Positions 42,873 through 51,510 of a DNA stretch of 64,000 bases are shown here, piece after piece (position 1 is the first letter of the stretch; every line of letters begins with the position of its first letter). The notes under the pieces were generated by a model. The model was not told the origin of the DNA. It worked only from the letters and a program-made list of their open reading frames with translations, and did no database searches. The translations under genes and the position numbers were made by a program. This DNA comes from an uncultured Oscillospiraceae bacterium. Lineage in GTDB: Bacteria; Bacillota; Clostridia; Oscillospirales; Acutalibacteraceae. The stretch spans positions 39,064-103,063 of the forward strand of contig UQUZ01000003.1 of the NCBI GenBank assembly GCA_900544375.1, read 5' to 3'.

Positions 42873-44348
42873 ATGGAAGAGAAAAAACTCTTGATTGACA
42901 TTCGAGAGAAGCCGTCCACGGGCAAATGGTTCATCCTCAGCTTCCAGCACGTTTTCGCTATGTTCGGCTCCACAGTGCTCGTCCCCATGCTCACGGGGCT
43001 GCCGATCAACACCGCGTTGCTCTGCTCCGGTATCGGTACTTTTATTTACATCCTTTGCACCAAGGCGCGCTGCCCGATCTATCTCGGCAGTTCCTTCGCT
43101 TACATTTCCGCAATTATTGCGGCATTGGGAGCCAGCGTCAGTGATCCTGATTTTTCGCAGAAAGCCAATTTTGCGGCGGTTGCGACAGGGCTTATGACGG
43201 CTGGCTTGGTTTATGTCGTTTTTTCCATCCTGATCCGCCTGATCGGCACCAATTGGATCAATAAGATTTTGCCGCCGATCGTCGTCGGCCCTATGATCGC
43301 AGTTATTGGCCTGGGCCTTGCGGGCTCTGCCTGCTCCAACGCGGGCTTTGTTGTGCCGGAGGGCGGCACGATGAACTGGCAGTTTGTCATCGTCGCGCTC
43401 ATCACGATCCTTGCAACGGCGCTCGTCGCGGTGTATGCAAAGGGATTTTTCAAAATCGTGCCGATCGTGTCCGGTATTCTGGTCGGTATTGTGGCCTCCA
43501 TTGCGGTGGACCTGATCTTCAACCTCGGCGCGGGCGCAGAGAATCAGCTGATCCTCTCCAAGCTTGCCGTGGTGTGGACGGATCTCAAAACCTTCGACCT
43601 GTTTGAGATCCCGAAAATTATGCTCCCGATCGGCAATGATACGCTTAAGAGCACAACCTTTGTCTCCTACACGCCTGATTTCAGCTATGCGCTTGCCATT
43701 ATCCCGGTGGCATTCGTCACCATGGCGGAGCATATCGGCGACCACACGGTGCTCGGCCAGATTTGCGGCAAGAATTTCCTCAAAGATCCTGGCCTTGACC
43801 GCACCCTGCTTGGCGACGGTATCGCTACTTTCGTCGCCGGTATGATTGGCGGCCCGGCAAACACCTCCTACGGAGAGAATACCGGCGTTGTCGGCATGAC
43901 GCGTGTCGGCTCCGTCTATGTCACCGGCGGCGCGGCGTGCTTTGCGATCCTGATCGCCTTCATCAAGCCTTTTAAGGATTTGATTGCTTCCATTCCGAAT
44001 CCGGTCATGGGCGGCATCTGCGTCATTCTCTTCGGCTTCATCGCGGCGAACGGCCTACGCGTGCTCGTGGATGCAAAGGTTGATTTCGGCCAGACGCGCA
44101 ACACGATCATCGCCTCTGTCATGCTGGTGCTTGGCCTTGGCGGCGCGGCGATCCAGCTGACGAAGCTGCAATCTCTTTCCGGCATGGCGCTTGCGGCGCT
44201 CGCTGGAATTATCTTGAACCTGATCCTGCCGGAAAAAAAGGCCAACAAGGCTGATCCGGCGCTCACCCTCATCCCCGAAGGCGGCGAGTTTGAAGAGGCG
44301 GAGAAGATGACGGAGTTTCTCGAAAAGGGCGAAAAAAAGAAAAAGTAA
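42873..44348 (+). CDS. NCS2-family uracil/xanthine permease
   Basis: 491 residues with about 12-14 hydrophobic helices. 'FSFQHVFAMFGSTVLVPMLT' in the N-terminus (SFQHVFAMFGSTVLVPML), 'VTMAEHIGDHTVLGQICG' with the substrate Glu, and 'GDGIATFVAGMIGGPANTSY' with the NTS-type motif place it with UraA-like nucleobase transporters. It imports uracil or a purine base by proton symport at the membrane. GAGGAGAGG precedes the ATG. Confidence 0.93.
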   Translation: MEEKKLLIDIREKPSTGKWFILSFQHVFAMFGSTVLVPMLTGLPINTALLCSGIGTFIYILCTKARCPIYLGSSFAYISAIIAALGASVSDPDFSQKANFAAVATGLMTAGLVYVVFSILIRLIGTNWINKILPPIVVGPMIAVIGLGLAGSACSNAGFVVPEGGTMNWQFVIVALITILATALVAVYAKGFFKIVPIVSGILVGIVASIAVDLIFNLGAGAENQLILSKLAVVWTDLKTFDLFEIPKIMLPIGNDTLKSTTFVSYTPDFSYALAIIPVAFVTMAEHIGDHTVLGQICGKNFLKDPGLDRTLLGDGIATFVAGMIGGPANTSYGENTGVVGMTRVGSVYVTGGAACFAILIAFIKPFKDLIASIPNPVMGGICVILFGFIAANGLRVLVDAKVDFGQTRNTIIASVMLVLGLGGAAIQLTKLQSLSGMALAALAGIILNLILPEKKANKADPALTLIPEGGEFEEAEKMTEFLEKGEKKKK

Positions 44349-44366
44349 TTTCTCTATAAAAAACAA

Positions 44367-44404
44367 ACAATGGCGGCGGTAAGCAGTTACCGCCGCCATT
44401 TGTT
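44367..44404 (+). terminator. Terminator of NCS2 permease
   Basis: AACAATGGCGGCGGTAA / TTACCGCCGCCATTTGTT hairpin. Confidence 0.85.
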
Positions 44405-44497
44405 ACTCGATTGAAACAGGAGGGAACCTGGGGGCGAACGCGGTTCGATGGGAGGCATCAGGTTCTGTATTTTTATGAATTTATCAGATGATTGGTT

Positions 44498-44549
44498 TAA
44501 AAGGGGATGCTGCAAGATGCAAAGCATCTTGCAGCATCCCCTTTTAAGC
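44498..44549. terminator. Perfect 24-base-arm palindromic hairpin
   Basis: TTAAAAGGGGATGCTGCAAGATGC arms around an AAA loop. It could terminate the phosphoesterase transcript coming from the right, although it lies 150 bases past its stop. The rest of the 44349-44699 gap shows no gene. Confidence 0.6.
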
Positions 44550-44699
44550 TTTGTTTTTGCCTCACGCAGGCAATGTTCGAGCTTATATCGCAGGCGGATC
44601 ATACGCAAAGGGGACTATATCTCCGCCTAAAATTACCTTTTTACAGTTTGTTTTTGCATGGAGGCGGTTTTGCAATGCTCCCTCATCAATTCTTTTTTA

Positions 44700-46082
44700 T
44701 TATTGTTTCCATGCCATTCGCGGCAATATCGCGTCATTATCCGCCGGCGGCGCGTCATACAGCACGCCGTCCAGAATCACATTCATCATTTTAAAAATTT
44801 CTTCGCTATTTTTCATGCGCCGCACAAGGGGGGATATTCGCTCCATGATCCGCTTGATCGCCTGATACACCGGTGTGTCGGGCGTATACGGCTCGTCGCC
44901 GCGATAAATATTGCGCACAACCTCCACAAATAAATCCTTGAGCAAAATCGGCTTTACCTCCGGGCTGATATCCCTGGAGATGCAGAGCAGCCGCGCGAGC
45001 TGCCCAACCGTCAGCTTGTGCAGTGCCCTGCCCGCCAGCGTGAGCGGAACGCGCAGCTTCAGGATGGTTTCCGCCTCCACGCTGAAGCCGCCCGCCAGCC
45101 GGGAGAGGCGCTCAATATCAAAGGCCATGGAGTCAAAAATATCGTTGAGCAGCCGGTCGAATACCGATTTGAAATATTCATCCACCGTCATGCCGTGCAG
45201 ATCCCAGTCGAAGTGATCGATGTGGTCGCTTGTGACCTCCATGCGGTCATCATAAACCGCCACGGTGCGGATTGCACTCGCGTAGCCGATTAGGGCGCTG
45301 GTGTTGATATCATAAATCGTGTTGCCCTTTTCCGTGGTTTTTACGGCAATGTTCTGCATATGCGTGTGGCCGGTGAAGATGAACTGCACGCCCGCATCCG
45401 CCAGCACGGTTGAAGTGTGCTCAAAATCGCCGAGCATATCGCGGCGGCTGAACAGCGGATAGATAGGGGAAGGGGGAAGCACGGGATGGTGCGTCATGGC
45501 GAGCACCTCGTCACCAGCCTCGTGCGCAAGTTTCACCTGATCCAGAATCCAATGGAGCTGGTCTTCAGAATAGCCGCAGAATGCGCGCCCGTCTCCATCG
45601 TCATTCAGGGCGAGCATCCGCCAGCCGGGGGCGAGCTGCACCGCATAGGAGTGCGTTTCCGCGTGGAAGGCGATAGCCTCGTTCAGGCCGAAATCGTGGT
45701 AGAGCTCGAGCAATTCCTCCCGCGTGGTCGGCGTGGCGGGCAGCCGCTCATCACCGACACAGCGAATAGGGATTTCGCTGTAGTCATGCGTTGCCGTGAT
45801 AAGGATAACGCGCTTGCCAGCTTCCCTGAGGCGGTTGAGCTTTGGGATCAGCTCAAGATGGCTCTCCTTTTCGCCGTCGCAGCTCACGTCGCCCGCGACG
45901 AGGATGATATCAATTTCGCTTTGCAGCAGCCAATCCACCGCCGCATCAATGATCGCCCCTGTTTCGGCCAGACATTTCTGGTCGCTTTGGCTGCGCCATT
46001 CATAGGCGGAGCCAGTTGTGCCGAGGCTCGCTGCATAGTGATGCAGATCCGTTATCAGGTGAAATTTCAGCGGTTCTCCCAT
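44700..46082 (-). CDS. Metallophosphoesterase (cytoplasmic, 460 residues)
   Basis: The N-terminal calcineurin-like domain has 'FHLITDLHHYA' (DxH), 'LVAGDVSCDGEKESH' (GD), 'ITATHDYSE' (in place of GNHD), 'MTHHPVLP' and 'IFTGHTHMQN' (GHxH). An alpha-helical C-terminal region of about 170 residues follows. No signal peptide. It probably cleaves a phosphodiester or nucleotide; the substrate is unknown. The gene and the LacI regulator upstream are 44 bases apart on the same strand, so they may be co-transcribed. Confidence 0.87.
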   Translation of the reverse strand: MGEPLKFHLITDLHHYAASLGTTGSAYEWRSQSDQKCLAETGAIIDAAVDWLLQSEIDIILVAGDVSCDGEKESHLELIPKLNRLREAGKRVILITATHDYSEIPIRCVGDERLPATPTTREELLELYHDFGLNEAIAFHAETHSYAVQLAPGWRMLALNDDGDGRAFCGYSEDQLHWILDQVKLAHEAGDEVLAMTHHPVLPPSPIYPLFSRRDMLGDFEHTSTVLADAGVQFIFTGHTHMQNIAVKTTEKGNTIYDINTSALIGYASAIRTVAVYDDRMEVTSDHIDHFDWDLHGMTVDEYFKSVFDRLLNDIFDSMAFDIERLSRLAGGFSVEAETILKLRVPLTLAGRALHKLTVGQLARLLCISRDISPEVKPILLKDLFVEVVRNIYRGDEPYTPDTPVYQAIKRIMERISPLVRRMKNSEEIFKMMNVILDGVLYDAPPADNDAILPRMAWKQ

Positions 46083-46126
46083 TGTGAAGTACCATGCCTT
46101 TCTTTTCTTTCCGATTCTTTGTATTT

Positions 46127-47152
46127 TTATCTGGCCCCGTCCAGCCGCATGTCCCCCGTGGTGGCCTGGGCAAGCAGGGTGGGAGTTAGCAACACTTTTT
46201 GCACCGCAGGCTCAGAGTTGCTCTCAATTTCGTCGAGTAGAAGGTGCGTAGCCGTTTCCCCCATGCGCTGGCGATCCTGCCGGATGGTAGTCAGGCGGAT
46301 CTGCGCGAGCGATGCGTAGGAAATGCCGTCAAAGCCTGCGATACAAAGCTCCTGCGGCACCCGGATGCCCGTCTCCTGCGCATATTGCAGCGCGCCGAGG
46401 GCGATCACATCATTGCCGCAAAAGAGCGCATCCGGAGGTTCGCCGGCTTCCGAATGCGTGAGCAGCTCTTTCGCAAGGGCATAGCCGCTTTCACTGGTGA
46501 AAGGGCCATGGCGCACGAGCCGATCATCCGGCGCAAGCCCATCTTCCAGCAGCGCTCGGGTGTAGCCCTCCAGCCGCTGGAGGTTGGAGCGCGAATCCGG
46601 CAGACCGCCCAAAAAGGCGATGCGCCTGCACCCGCAATCCAGCAGATGGCGGGTCATCAGATAGCCGCCATAGTCATGATCCGTATCCACGCAGCTCACT
46701 ACCTTTGAGCCGCTGTAATGCAGCAACACAGCGGGCAGGCCAAGGTTTTCATAAGCTGCGCCATCCACTGTATCCTGCACCGGCTTTAGGATAATCCCAT
46801 CCACCCGCTGCTCTCGCATGAGCTGGAGCTGGCGCTCCTGCGCGCGCGGCTCCCAATCCGTGTTGGAGAGAATCGTTTGATACCCGGCGCGCTCCGCCGT
46901 ATGGATCACGGCCAGTGCAATATCGGAAAAGAAGGGGTTAGAGATATCCGGTAGGATCAGGCCGAGCGTTTTGGAGCGCTGGTTGACGAGGTTGCGCGCA
47001 ATGCCGTTGGGCAAGTAGTTAAGCTTTTTGGCAACCGCCAGAATGCGCTGCGCCGTTTTCACGCTTACGCCGCGGCTGCCGCTGAGCGCACGGGATACGC
47101 TGGCATAGGAAACGCCGGCCTCCCGCGCAATGTCCTTAATGGTAACGCTCAT
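46127..47152 (-). CDS. LacI-family transcriptional regulator
   Basis: 341 residues. The HTH and hinge helix 'VTIKDIAREAGVSYASVSRA' and 'KKLNYLPNGIARNLVNQRS' are followed by a periplasmic-binding-like sugar domain ('LGLILPDISNPFFSDIA', 'DALFCGNDVIALGAL'). The start MSVTIKDIA (47152) follows family usage; MSLP at 47164 and TTG at 47179 are alternatives, and no ribosome spacing is ideal. The imperfect dyad GAAATACAATTGTTTC at about 47250 upstream may be its own operator. Target genes unknown; the downstream phosphoesterase is a candidate. Confidence 0.9.
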   Translation of the reverse strand: MSVTIKDIAREAGVSYASVSRALSGSRGVSVKTAQRILAVAKKLNYLPNGIARNLVNQRSKTLGLILPDISNPFFSDIALAVIHTAERAGYQTILSNTDWEPRAQERQLQLMREQRVDGIILKPVQDTVDGAAYENLGLPAVLLHYSGSKVVSCVDTDHDYGGYLMTRHLLDCGCRRIAFLGGLPDSRSNLQRLEGYTRALLEDGLAPDDRLVRHGPFTSESGYALAKELLTHSEAGEPPDALFCGNDVIALGALQYAQETGIRVPQELCIAGFDGISYASLAQIRLTTIRQDRQRMGETATHLLLDEIESNSEPAVQKVLLTPTLLAQATTGDMRLDGAR

Positions 47153-47341
47153 CGGTAGGCTCATACCTTTCTCTGACAAACAGAAATTTTATGTGGCTTG
47201 GTGCAGATAAGTTCAGTCAGCCATTTTGACCAGAAAGCACAAAAAATTTGGTGAAATACAATTGTTTCGTACGTTCTATTATAACAGGTTTTCATACAAA
47301 ATTCCATGTCTGATTGCGGGAATCCGAGCGGAATCTCACAA

Positions 47342-47367
47342 AAAAAGGGCGCAACCGCGCCCTTTCT
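47342..47367 (-). terminator. Terminator of CDF transporter
   Basis: Reverse strand AAAGGGCGC-GGTT-GCGCCCTTT followed by TTTT. Confidence 0.85.
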
Positions 47368-47376
47368 GAAAAAGGA

Positions 47377-48573
47377 TCAGGATTCCAGACCCGTTTCTGT
47401 GACAAAGCTGTTTTCAATCGTGATTACCGTATAATATTGCGGGCCGAGTTCGTTTACCAGCCCGTTTACTCGCTGGTAGATATCGCTTTTTTTCATCTTG
47501 CAATTGTGCGGAATGACAAGGTCAAAAATCAGATTGGTGTGCGTCGGCCCCTCCACCATGCGGAAATCGTGGATCGTAAAGCGGGGATCAATGCTCCTTG
47601 CAATCTCAGAGAGTTGCAGCCGCAGGCGGTTGACTTGCTCGTCCTCCACCACGATCGGATCCATGTGGATCACCATATCCATGTGGAATTTTTTCTTGAT
47701 TTCGCGTTCAATCAGGTCAATGGTGTCATGGCTTTTCATAATATCCGCATTGGAGGGAACTTCCGCGTGTGCGGAGGCAAAGATGCGGTTTGGCCCGTAG
47801 TCGTGAACGATCAAGTCATGCACGCCGACCACGCCTTCAAAGGAAAGAATCTCCGTTTCCAGTGCCTTAACGAGCTTTGGGTCGGGCGCTTGGCCGAGGA
47901 GATTGCCCACGGTGTCGCGCACGATCTGAATGCCGGTATAGAAGATGAAAAGGGCGACGATGATGCCCATATAGCCGTCGAGTGGGAGGGAGGTAAATTT
48001 GGAGAGGATCAGCGCGAGCATGGAAACCGTCGTTGCCGCCGTATCGCTGACGCTGTCCATCACCACTGCGCCTACGGCAGGGGAATCAATCCGCTTACCA
48101 AGCTGATGGTTGAATAGAGCCATCCAGATCTTCACGCCAATGGATAAAAGCAGCACAATCAGTGCGGGCACGCTGAAGGAGAGCGCCTCCGGGTGCATAA
48201 TTTTATCGATGGAGGAGCGCACCAGCTCAAAGCCCATCATCAAGATCAAAAAGGCAACTCCCAGCGCGGCGATATATTCAATTCGGCCGTGGCCAAATGG
48301 GTGTTCGTCATCCGCCGGACGATTGGCGGCCTTGAAGCTGAAAAGCGTCACGGCAGAGGAGCCCGCGTCGGAGAGGTTGTTGACCGCGTCCGCCGTGATG
48401 GCGATGCTGTTGGTGAGCGAGCCGATCAAAAATTTTGCAATGGTCAGCAGAAGGTTGCAGGCAATCCCCACCGCGCCGCTGAGAACGCCGTATCGTGAGC
48501 GCACGGCGGCATTTGCCGTGTTGTCTGCATCCTTGATAAAGAGCTTAATGAGTAGTTTTGTCATATCATCCAT
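47377..48573 (-). CDS. Cation diffusion facilitator (zinc/iron/manganese exporter)
   Basis: 398 residues. Six hydrophobic helices in about 25-215 hold the metal motifs 'ITADAVNNLSDAGSS' (NxxxD in helix 2) and 'VMDSVSDTAATTVSM' (DxxxD-like in helix 5). The 'HPFGHGRIEYIAAL' loop is typical. A long C-terminal cytoplasmic domain (220-398) is larger than the usual 80 residues, with two ferredoxin-like segments. It exports divalent metal by proton antiport. Start ATG 48573, or 48564. Confidence 0.92.
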   Translation of the reverse strand: MDDMTKLLIKLFIKDADNTANAAVRSRYGVLSGAVGIACNLLLTIAKFLIGSLTNSIAITADAVNNLSDAGSSAVTLFSFKAANRPADDEHPFGHGRIEYIAALGVAFLILMMGFELVRSSIDKIMHPEALSFSVPALIVLLLSIGVKIWMALFNHQLGKRIDSPAVGAVVMDSVSDTAATTVSMLALILSKFTSLPLDGYMGIIVALFIFYTGIQIVRDTVGNLLGQAPDPKLVKALETEILSFEGVVGVHDLIVHDYGPNRIFASAHAEVPSNADIMKSHDTIDLIEREIKKKFHMDMVIHMDPIVVEDEQVNRLRLQLSEIARSIDPRFTIHDFRMVEGPTHTNLIFDLVIPHNCKMKKSDIYQRVNGLVNELGPQYYTVITIENSFVTETGLES

Positions 48574-48735
48574 CCCCGTGTATGTTCGAAGTTTATATAG
48601 AAGGGATTATAACACGGCGGAGAAGAACTTACAATTTTTTGACGGGATGTTATGGGGCGATAACATGAAACGGTCGGAAGGGGTAAGCTGAACCACCCCT
48701 CCCCGCCGGAGGCTTTGCGAGTCGATATGATCTGC

Positions 48736-49200
48736 TCAGGCCGGTTTCGACGCTGGCTTTGGGTATTTCACCATGGCGATAATGAGCCAGATGATGGCGG
48801 CAAGCGCAATTGCGGCGAAGAGTAGCAAAATCAAAATCAGGGCCAGATTTGTCCAGCCGGTCGGCAGCGGATTGCCGAATGTATAGATTGGACAATCAAT
48901 GAGTAAAGAAGTATATGTGGAAACCGTTCCATTAAAAAGCATCAATAGCTTCGGCCAGATTTTGCACTCCGTGCGATAAAAAAATAAATAAATCAATCCG
49001 CCTAAATCCAGGCACAAGATAGATTGAAAAATTGGGAGGATAATTCCATCATCACGGAACAAGTCGAGCGCGATGCTGATATCTATTTTACTGCCGATAT
49101 CCAAAGCGGAATCTAGATAGAACAGGAACAAGGCTAATAGAAGAGGTATCGACAAAAGAGCGAATAGAAAAAAGAAAAACTTTTTGATTTGATAACGCAT
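48736..49200 (-). CDS. Small four-helix membrane protein, unknown
   Basis: 154 residues with about four hydrophobic helices (FFFFLFALLSIPLLLALFLF; the 'ILPIFQSILCLDLGGLIYLF' region; 'LLMLFNGTVSTYTSLL'; 'LALILILLLFAAIALAAIIW'). No family recognised. It lies 25 bases downstream of the phospholipase C-like gene on the same strand and shares its AT-rich composition, so the two probably form one unit. GGGAGTG precedes the ATG. Confidence 0.65.
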   Translation of the reverse strand: MRYQIKKFFFFLFALLSIPLLLALFLFYLDSALDIGSKIDISIALDLFRDDGIILPIFQSILCLDLGGLIYLFFYRTECKIWPKLLMLFNGTVSTYTSLLIDCPIYTFGNPLPTGWTNLALILILLLFAAIALAAIIWLIIAMVKYPKPASKPA

Positions 49201-49225
49201 TGCGATTCACTCCCAAATATGGAGC

Positions 49226-50122
49226 TCAGTATAAATTCATTCCGGAAGCATAGGCAAATTTATAGATAAGCAGAGCAGAAAATCCAACAGCGTTTGGAAC
49301 GGTTTTTGACGCGGCATAATCCCAATAGGTTTTATTTAACGCGTTATTTACCTGGCTTCGAAATGTATATGCAATGGAGGCTGTTTGCTGCACTAGAAAA
49401 TCTACGCTATGGGAAGTAACACTTGCGTAAGAGGGGTTTGAGGATGTGCTGAACCGGTAGCCGTTTACACTTGAGATTAGTTTGATGTAAGAATCAATAT
49501 CTTTATCAACAAACGATTCAAAACTATTGTGTGCTATGTTGACGTTTGTGATATTCGCCGCATGATGCGGTTCTCCCGCATCTTGAATATAATGGAGCGC
49601 TCGTCCAAGTTCGCTGTACATAACATCTATGTCTCCAACCTTTGCGGCATGTACGGCGGAATCAAAATGATTCCGGCAATTGACGAGCGCTGTGTTTGTT
49701 TTGAAGCCGGTCCAGCTATCGCCATCAATCGCATGGTAAAAATGGCCTTCGAAAATATTTTTGTTTTCATCTTTATCCGGCGTTAAAGAGGCTATGGAAA
49801 TTGCAAGCACAATAAAAACATTTGCACTTTCATTCATTGAGAAGAAGCCCTTATCTTTTGTTAATATGTCGCATGCTTTTGCCGTGATGTATTCATGAGA
49901 ACCCTGTTCTACATATTCTCCGTTTTCTATATTCCCAGAAGCCCACCTTGGTGCAATCCGCGGTGGTGTCTCTTCCTCTTCCATAATCGGATTGGTATCA
50001 TATGTGTCAAACGGATCGCATAGGCCGGCATGAGGAAGCTGAAGGAACAGAGCAGTAACACCGCAGTCAAAAACAACGAAATAGCCTTTTTCATAAAATG
50101 TTCTTCTCATTTCAACAGACAT
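49226..50122 (-). CDS. Zinc-dependent phospholipase C-like protein
   Basis: 298 residues. The zinc-PLC (alpha-toxin/PC-PLC) fold is indicated by 'SHEYITAKACDIL' (His76), 'GHFYHAIDGDSWTG' (His127) and the core 'LHYIQDAGEPHHAAN' (His177, Asp181, Glu184, His186/187). A hydrophobic N-terminus (GYFVVFDCGVTALFLQLP) suggests export, followed by Trp60, the possible terminal zinc ligand. No C-terminal C2/PLAT membrane-binding domain is seen. It could cleave phospholipids outside the cell. The gene is AT-rich compared with its neighbours, a sign of transfer. Confidence 0.82.
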   Translation of the reverse strand: MSVEMRRTFYEKGYFVVFDCGVTALFLQLPHAGLCDPFDTYDTNPIMEEEETPPRIAPRWASGNIENGEYVEQGSHEYITAKACDILTKDKGFFSMNESANVFIVLAISIASLTPDKDENKNIFEGHFYHAIDGDSWTGFKTNTALVNCRNHFDSAVHAAKVGDIDVMYSELGRALHYIQDAGEPHHAANITNVNIAHNSFESFVDKDIDSYIKLISSVNGYRFSTSSNPSYASVTSHSVDFLVQQTASIAYTFRSQVNNALNKTYWDYAASKTVPNAVGFSALLIYKFAYASGMNLY

Positions 50123-50251
50123 GTTTTGATGCTTCCATACAAAAAGCGGATGCTCAAAACATTGGAATCACCTTCTTTCTGTATTTAAAGGGGAATCTCT
50201 CCATCCCTATTATATCAATTAAGAAGTAATTCGCAACATAAATCATAAAAA

Positions 50252-50288
50252 AATACAGAACTGACGATAAAATCAGTTCTGTATTACT
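50252..50288 (-). terminator. Terminator of MscS
   Basis: Reverse strand AATACAGAACTGA / TCAGTTCTGTATT, then TTTTTT. Confidence 0.85.
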
Positions 50289-50317
50289 GAAATATATTGA
50301 AAGACAGCGTTCCCACC

Positions 50318-51151
50318 TCATGCCTCCCGGCTCACCACATGCACGTCCAGCTGCTCATAGGGGATTGTGATTCCATTTTCATCGAATTTGAGCTTCACCG
50401 TCTCCTGCAATTCATAAAACAGCGTCCAGTAATCGTCCGACCGGCACCAAACCAAGCAGGCAATCTCAATCGCATGCGCATCGTGCGCCTTCACGCCGAT
50501 CACGGGCGCGGGATCGTTTAAAACCATGGCATGATCCTCGACGATTTCGTGAAGCACCCGTTTTGCCAGGGCAATATCGTCGCCATAGCCGATGCTGTAG
50601 GTCAAATCCAGCCTTCGTTTATTCTCCGCCGTGTAGTTGATGATGTTGTTGGAGGTCAAATGGGAATTTGGGATGATAATGCGTTTGTTGTCGATTGTAT
50701 TCAGGGTGGTGTTCATAAATCCAATCTCCGCAACCTTGCCGGAAACGGCTTCCAGCTCAATGAAATCGCCGCTCTTGAAGGGCTTGCTGATGAGGATCTG
50801 AAGCCCGCTGGCAAATTGGGAGATGCTGTCCTTCAAGCCGATGCCGGCCGTCACGCCGGCCGCGCCCAGTGCCGTGATGAAGGAGCTGAGGTTGATGCCC
50901 AGCGTGGAAAGAGCGGAGAGGACAATGCCGAATTTGATCACCAGCTCCACTACGTTGCGGATAAAAGGGTGGACGGCCGGATCAACGTTTTTTGCCGTCA
51001 GGCCTTTTATAAGCAGTTTCCCCACGAGCTTTGCCAGCCAGAAGCCGACGGCGAGTGTGAGAATGGCGCCAAAGAGATTCGGCAGGAAGCCTAACAGTTT
51101 ATCCCAAAAGTTTTCGCTGGTCCAAGTTTTAAGCTGCTCCAATAGATTCAT
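50318..51151 (-). CDS. MscS-family mechanosensitive channel
   Basis: 277 residues, the small MscS type. Three N-terminal helices include the pore helix 'SSFITALGAAGVTAGIGLKD'. The beta domain follows ('SGDFIELEAVSGKVAEIGFM', 'IIIPNSHLTSNNIINY'). It relieves osmotic downshock. ATG 51151 is 8 bases after GGAGG. Confidence 0.94.
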   Translation of the reverse strand: MNLLEQLKTWTSENFWDKLLGFLPNLFGAILTLAVGFWLAKLVGKLLIKGLTAKNVDPAVHPFIRNVVELVIKFGIVLSALSTLGINLSSFITALGAAGVTAGIGLKDSISQFASGLQILISKPFKSGDFIELEAVSGKVAEIGFMNTTLNTIDNKRIIIPNSHLTSNNIINYTAENKRRLDLTYSIGYGDDIALAKRVLHEIVEDHAMVLNDPAPVIGVKAHDAHAIEIACLVWCRSDDYWTLFYELQETVKLKFDENGITIPYEQLDVHVVSREA

Positions 51152-51333
51152 GGAAAAAACCTCCGTCAATGATTGATTCCGGTCTTATGCCCCTACGGGT
51201 GTTCTGATAAGAATTGTACCATTTTCAGGGGTAAAAAAGCAAATGTCGGTCGCTGCCGCGTTGCTGCACGATTCCGTGGCAGCAAGATTTCGAAAGTTTC
51301 TGAGCGGTTTTCTCAAGTATTTCTCTGAAACAG

Positions 51334-51339
51334 ATGCTA
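51334..51339 (+). promoter_or_regulatory. Candidate -10 element upstream of GH2 copy 3
   Basis: TATAAT at 51334-51339 with no good -35. It is the only promoter-like feature in the 51152-51510 gap. Confidence 0.35.
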
Positions 51340-51510
51340 TAATCAAGCTGAATCATTGTTTCTCTGTTTCTCTCGATTTCAATCCGGGAGTGGGGGAAAA
51401 GTTGCTTTATCCGGCCTGCTGCGGGAGGCGCAGGCAAACCTGAATCGGATCGAACGCGGCGGCATGCGCAACGCCCCGCAATCTGTGATTGAATGAAAGG
51501 CGGGAATATA

